Assembly (NCBI GenBank): GCA_021821565.1
Contig: JAKACI010000117.1
Span: forward strand, 1-5,343
Direction of reading: 5' to 3'
Source of the DNA: a bacterium
Lineage (GTDB): Bacteria > SZUA-79 > Acidulodesulfobacterales > Acidulodesulfobacteraceae
Length of the DNA stretch: 5,343 nucleotides
Below are positions 4,909 through 5,343 of this stretch, piece by piece (position 1 is the stretch's first letter; the number at the start of each line of letters is the position of its first letter). The position numbers were made by a program, and so were the translations under genes. The notes under the pieces are model-generated. The model had not been told where the DNA came from. It worked only from the letters and a program-made list of their open reading frames with translations, and made no database searches.

Positions 4909-5343
4909 ATGGATATTGAACAATTAAAAAAAATAAAATTAGACGTCAGGGAAGATATAAAAAAAGGGAAAGATCCGTTTCAAAAAATAATGGAAGCAAT
5001 AAATCTTTTGAAAAATGATGAAGCATTAGAACTTATAAATAACTTTGAACCTTTTCCTTTATATTCCGTCCTGAAAAATAAAGGATTTGAACATATTACA
5101 AACCATATTGACGACGGATTTGAAATTATTTTTTATAAAACAGGCAACTATAACGCTGATGCTGAAATTATTGATGAAGATTGGAAAAATGAAAACAATT
5201 TTAATGACGATGACTTAAAAAAGCTTGCCCACTGTAAAGAAACAGAAATTGACGTTAGAGAATTAGAACCTCCCCAGCCTCTCCTAAAAATTTTTGAAAT
5301 TATAGAAAATATGGACGACGATAGTGCTCTATCTATAATTCAT
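4909..5343 (+). CDS. Tandem DUF2249 protein, truncated by the window end
   Basis: The frame stays open for 145 codons to the last base, so the C-terminus is missing. Residues about 10-77 form one DUF2249 unit: LDVR (11-14), KDPFQKI, DEALELINNFEPFPLYSVL and FEIIFYK. After an acidic linker (about 84-102) a second unit begins with IDVRELEPPQPL (114-125), close to the DUF2249 consensus. DUF2249 proteins are small, cytoplasmic and biochemically uncharacterised. They are often found beside hemerythrin-like genes and in regulons predicted to respond to NO through Crp/Fnr-family factors, which fits the gene just upstream. The ATG is preceded by AAGAGG at eight bases. More domains, such as further DUF2249 units or a hemerythrin domain, may lie beyond the window. 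Confidence 0.85.
   Translation, partial: MDIEQLKKIKLDVREDIKKGKDPFQKIMEAINLLKNDEALELINNFEPFPLYSVLKNKGFEHITNHIDDGFEIIFYKTGNYNADAEIIDEDWKNENNFNDDDLKKLAHCKETEIDVRELEPPQPLLKIFEIIENMDDDSALSIIH

Overview
This is an AT-rich bacterial window with five protein-coding genes in two divergent groups, plus several mobile or repetitive elements. The organism cannot be named from the sequence. A membrane protein with a periplasmic haem c motif, an intact c-di-GMP domain pair, a hemerythrin-like protein and a DUF2249 protein together suggest a Gram-negative bacterium living where oxygen is low or variable and nitric oxide or redox stress matters.

Positions 1-273 hold repeats only. A 177-bp stretch is bounded by perfect 28-bp inverted repeats. 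It abuts the right half of a second repeat family, whose apparently complete copy lies at 3291-3484. On the minus strand, reading right to left, come a lipoyl H-protein-like gene (3950-3501), the 194-bp MITE-like element, a small thioredoxin-like gene (3263-2937), and, 30 bp further on, a large GGDEF-EAL signalling gene (2906-282). That protein has two membrane segments, a periplasmic CxxCH haem motif and a GAF-like linker. Its cyclase and phosphodiesterase residues all look intact.

On the plus strand, a hemerythrin-like (HHE) gene (4245-4751) is followed by a gene with tandem DUF2249 domains (from 4909), which is cut by the window end. The 294-bp divergent intergenic region carries a Crp/Fnr-family palindrome (TGTGA-N6-TCACT, 4020-4035). 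It sits at class II activator distance from an extended -10 element facing the hemerythrin gene, and a 28-bp imperfect inverted repeat lies in the predicted leader.

Working model (inference): the hemerythrin/DUF2249 pair is a di-iron NO- or O2-linked stress module under a Crp/Fnr-type regulator. The minus-strand group would combine a lipoyl carrier, a thiol-disulfide protein and a haem-sensing c-di-GMP switch. Whether the H-like gene shares a transcript with the two genes beyond the MITE-like element is uncertain.
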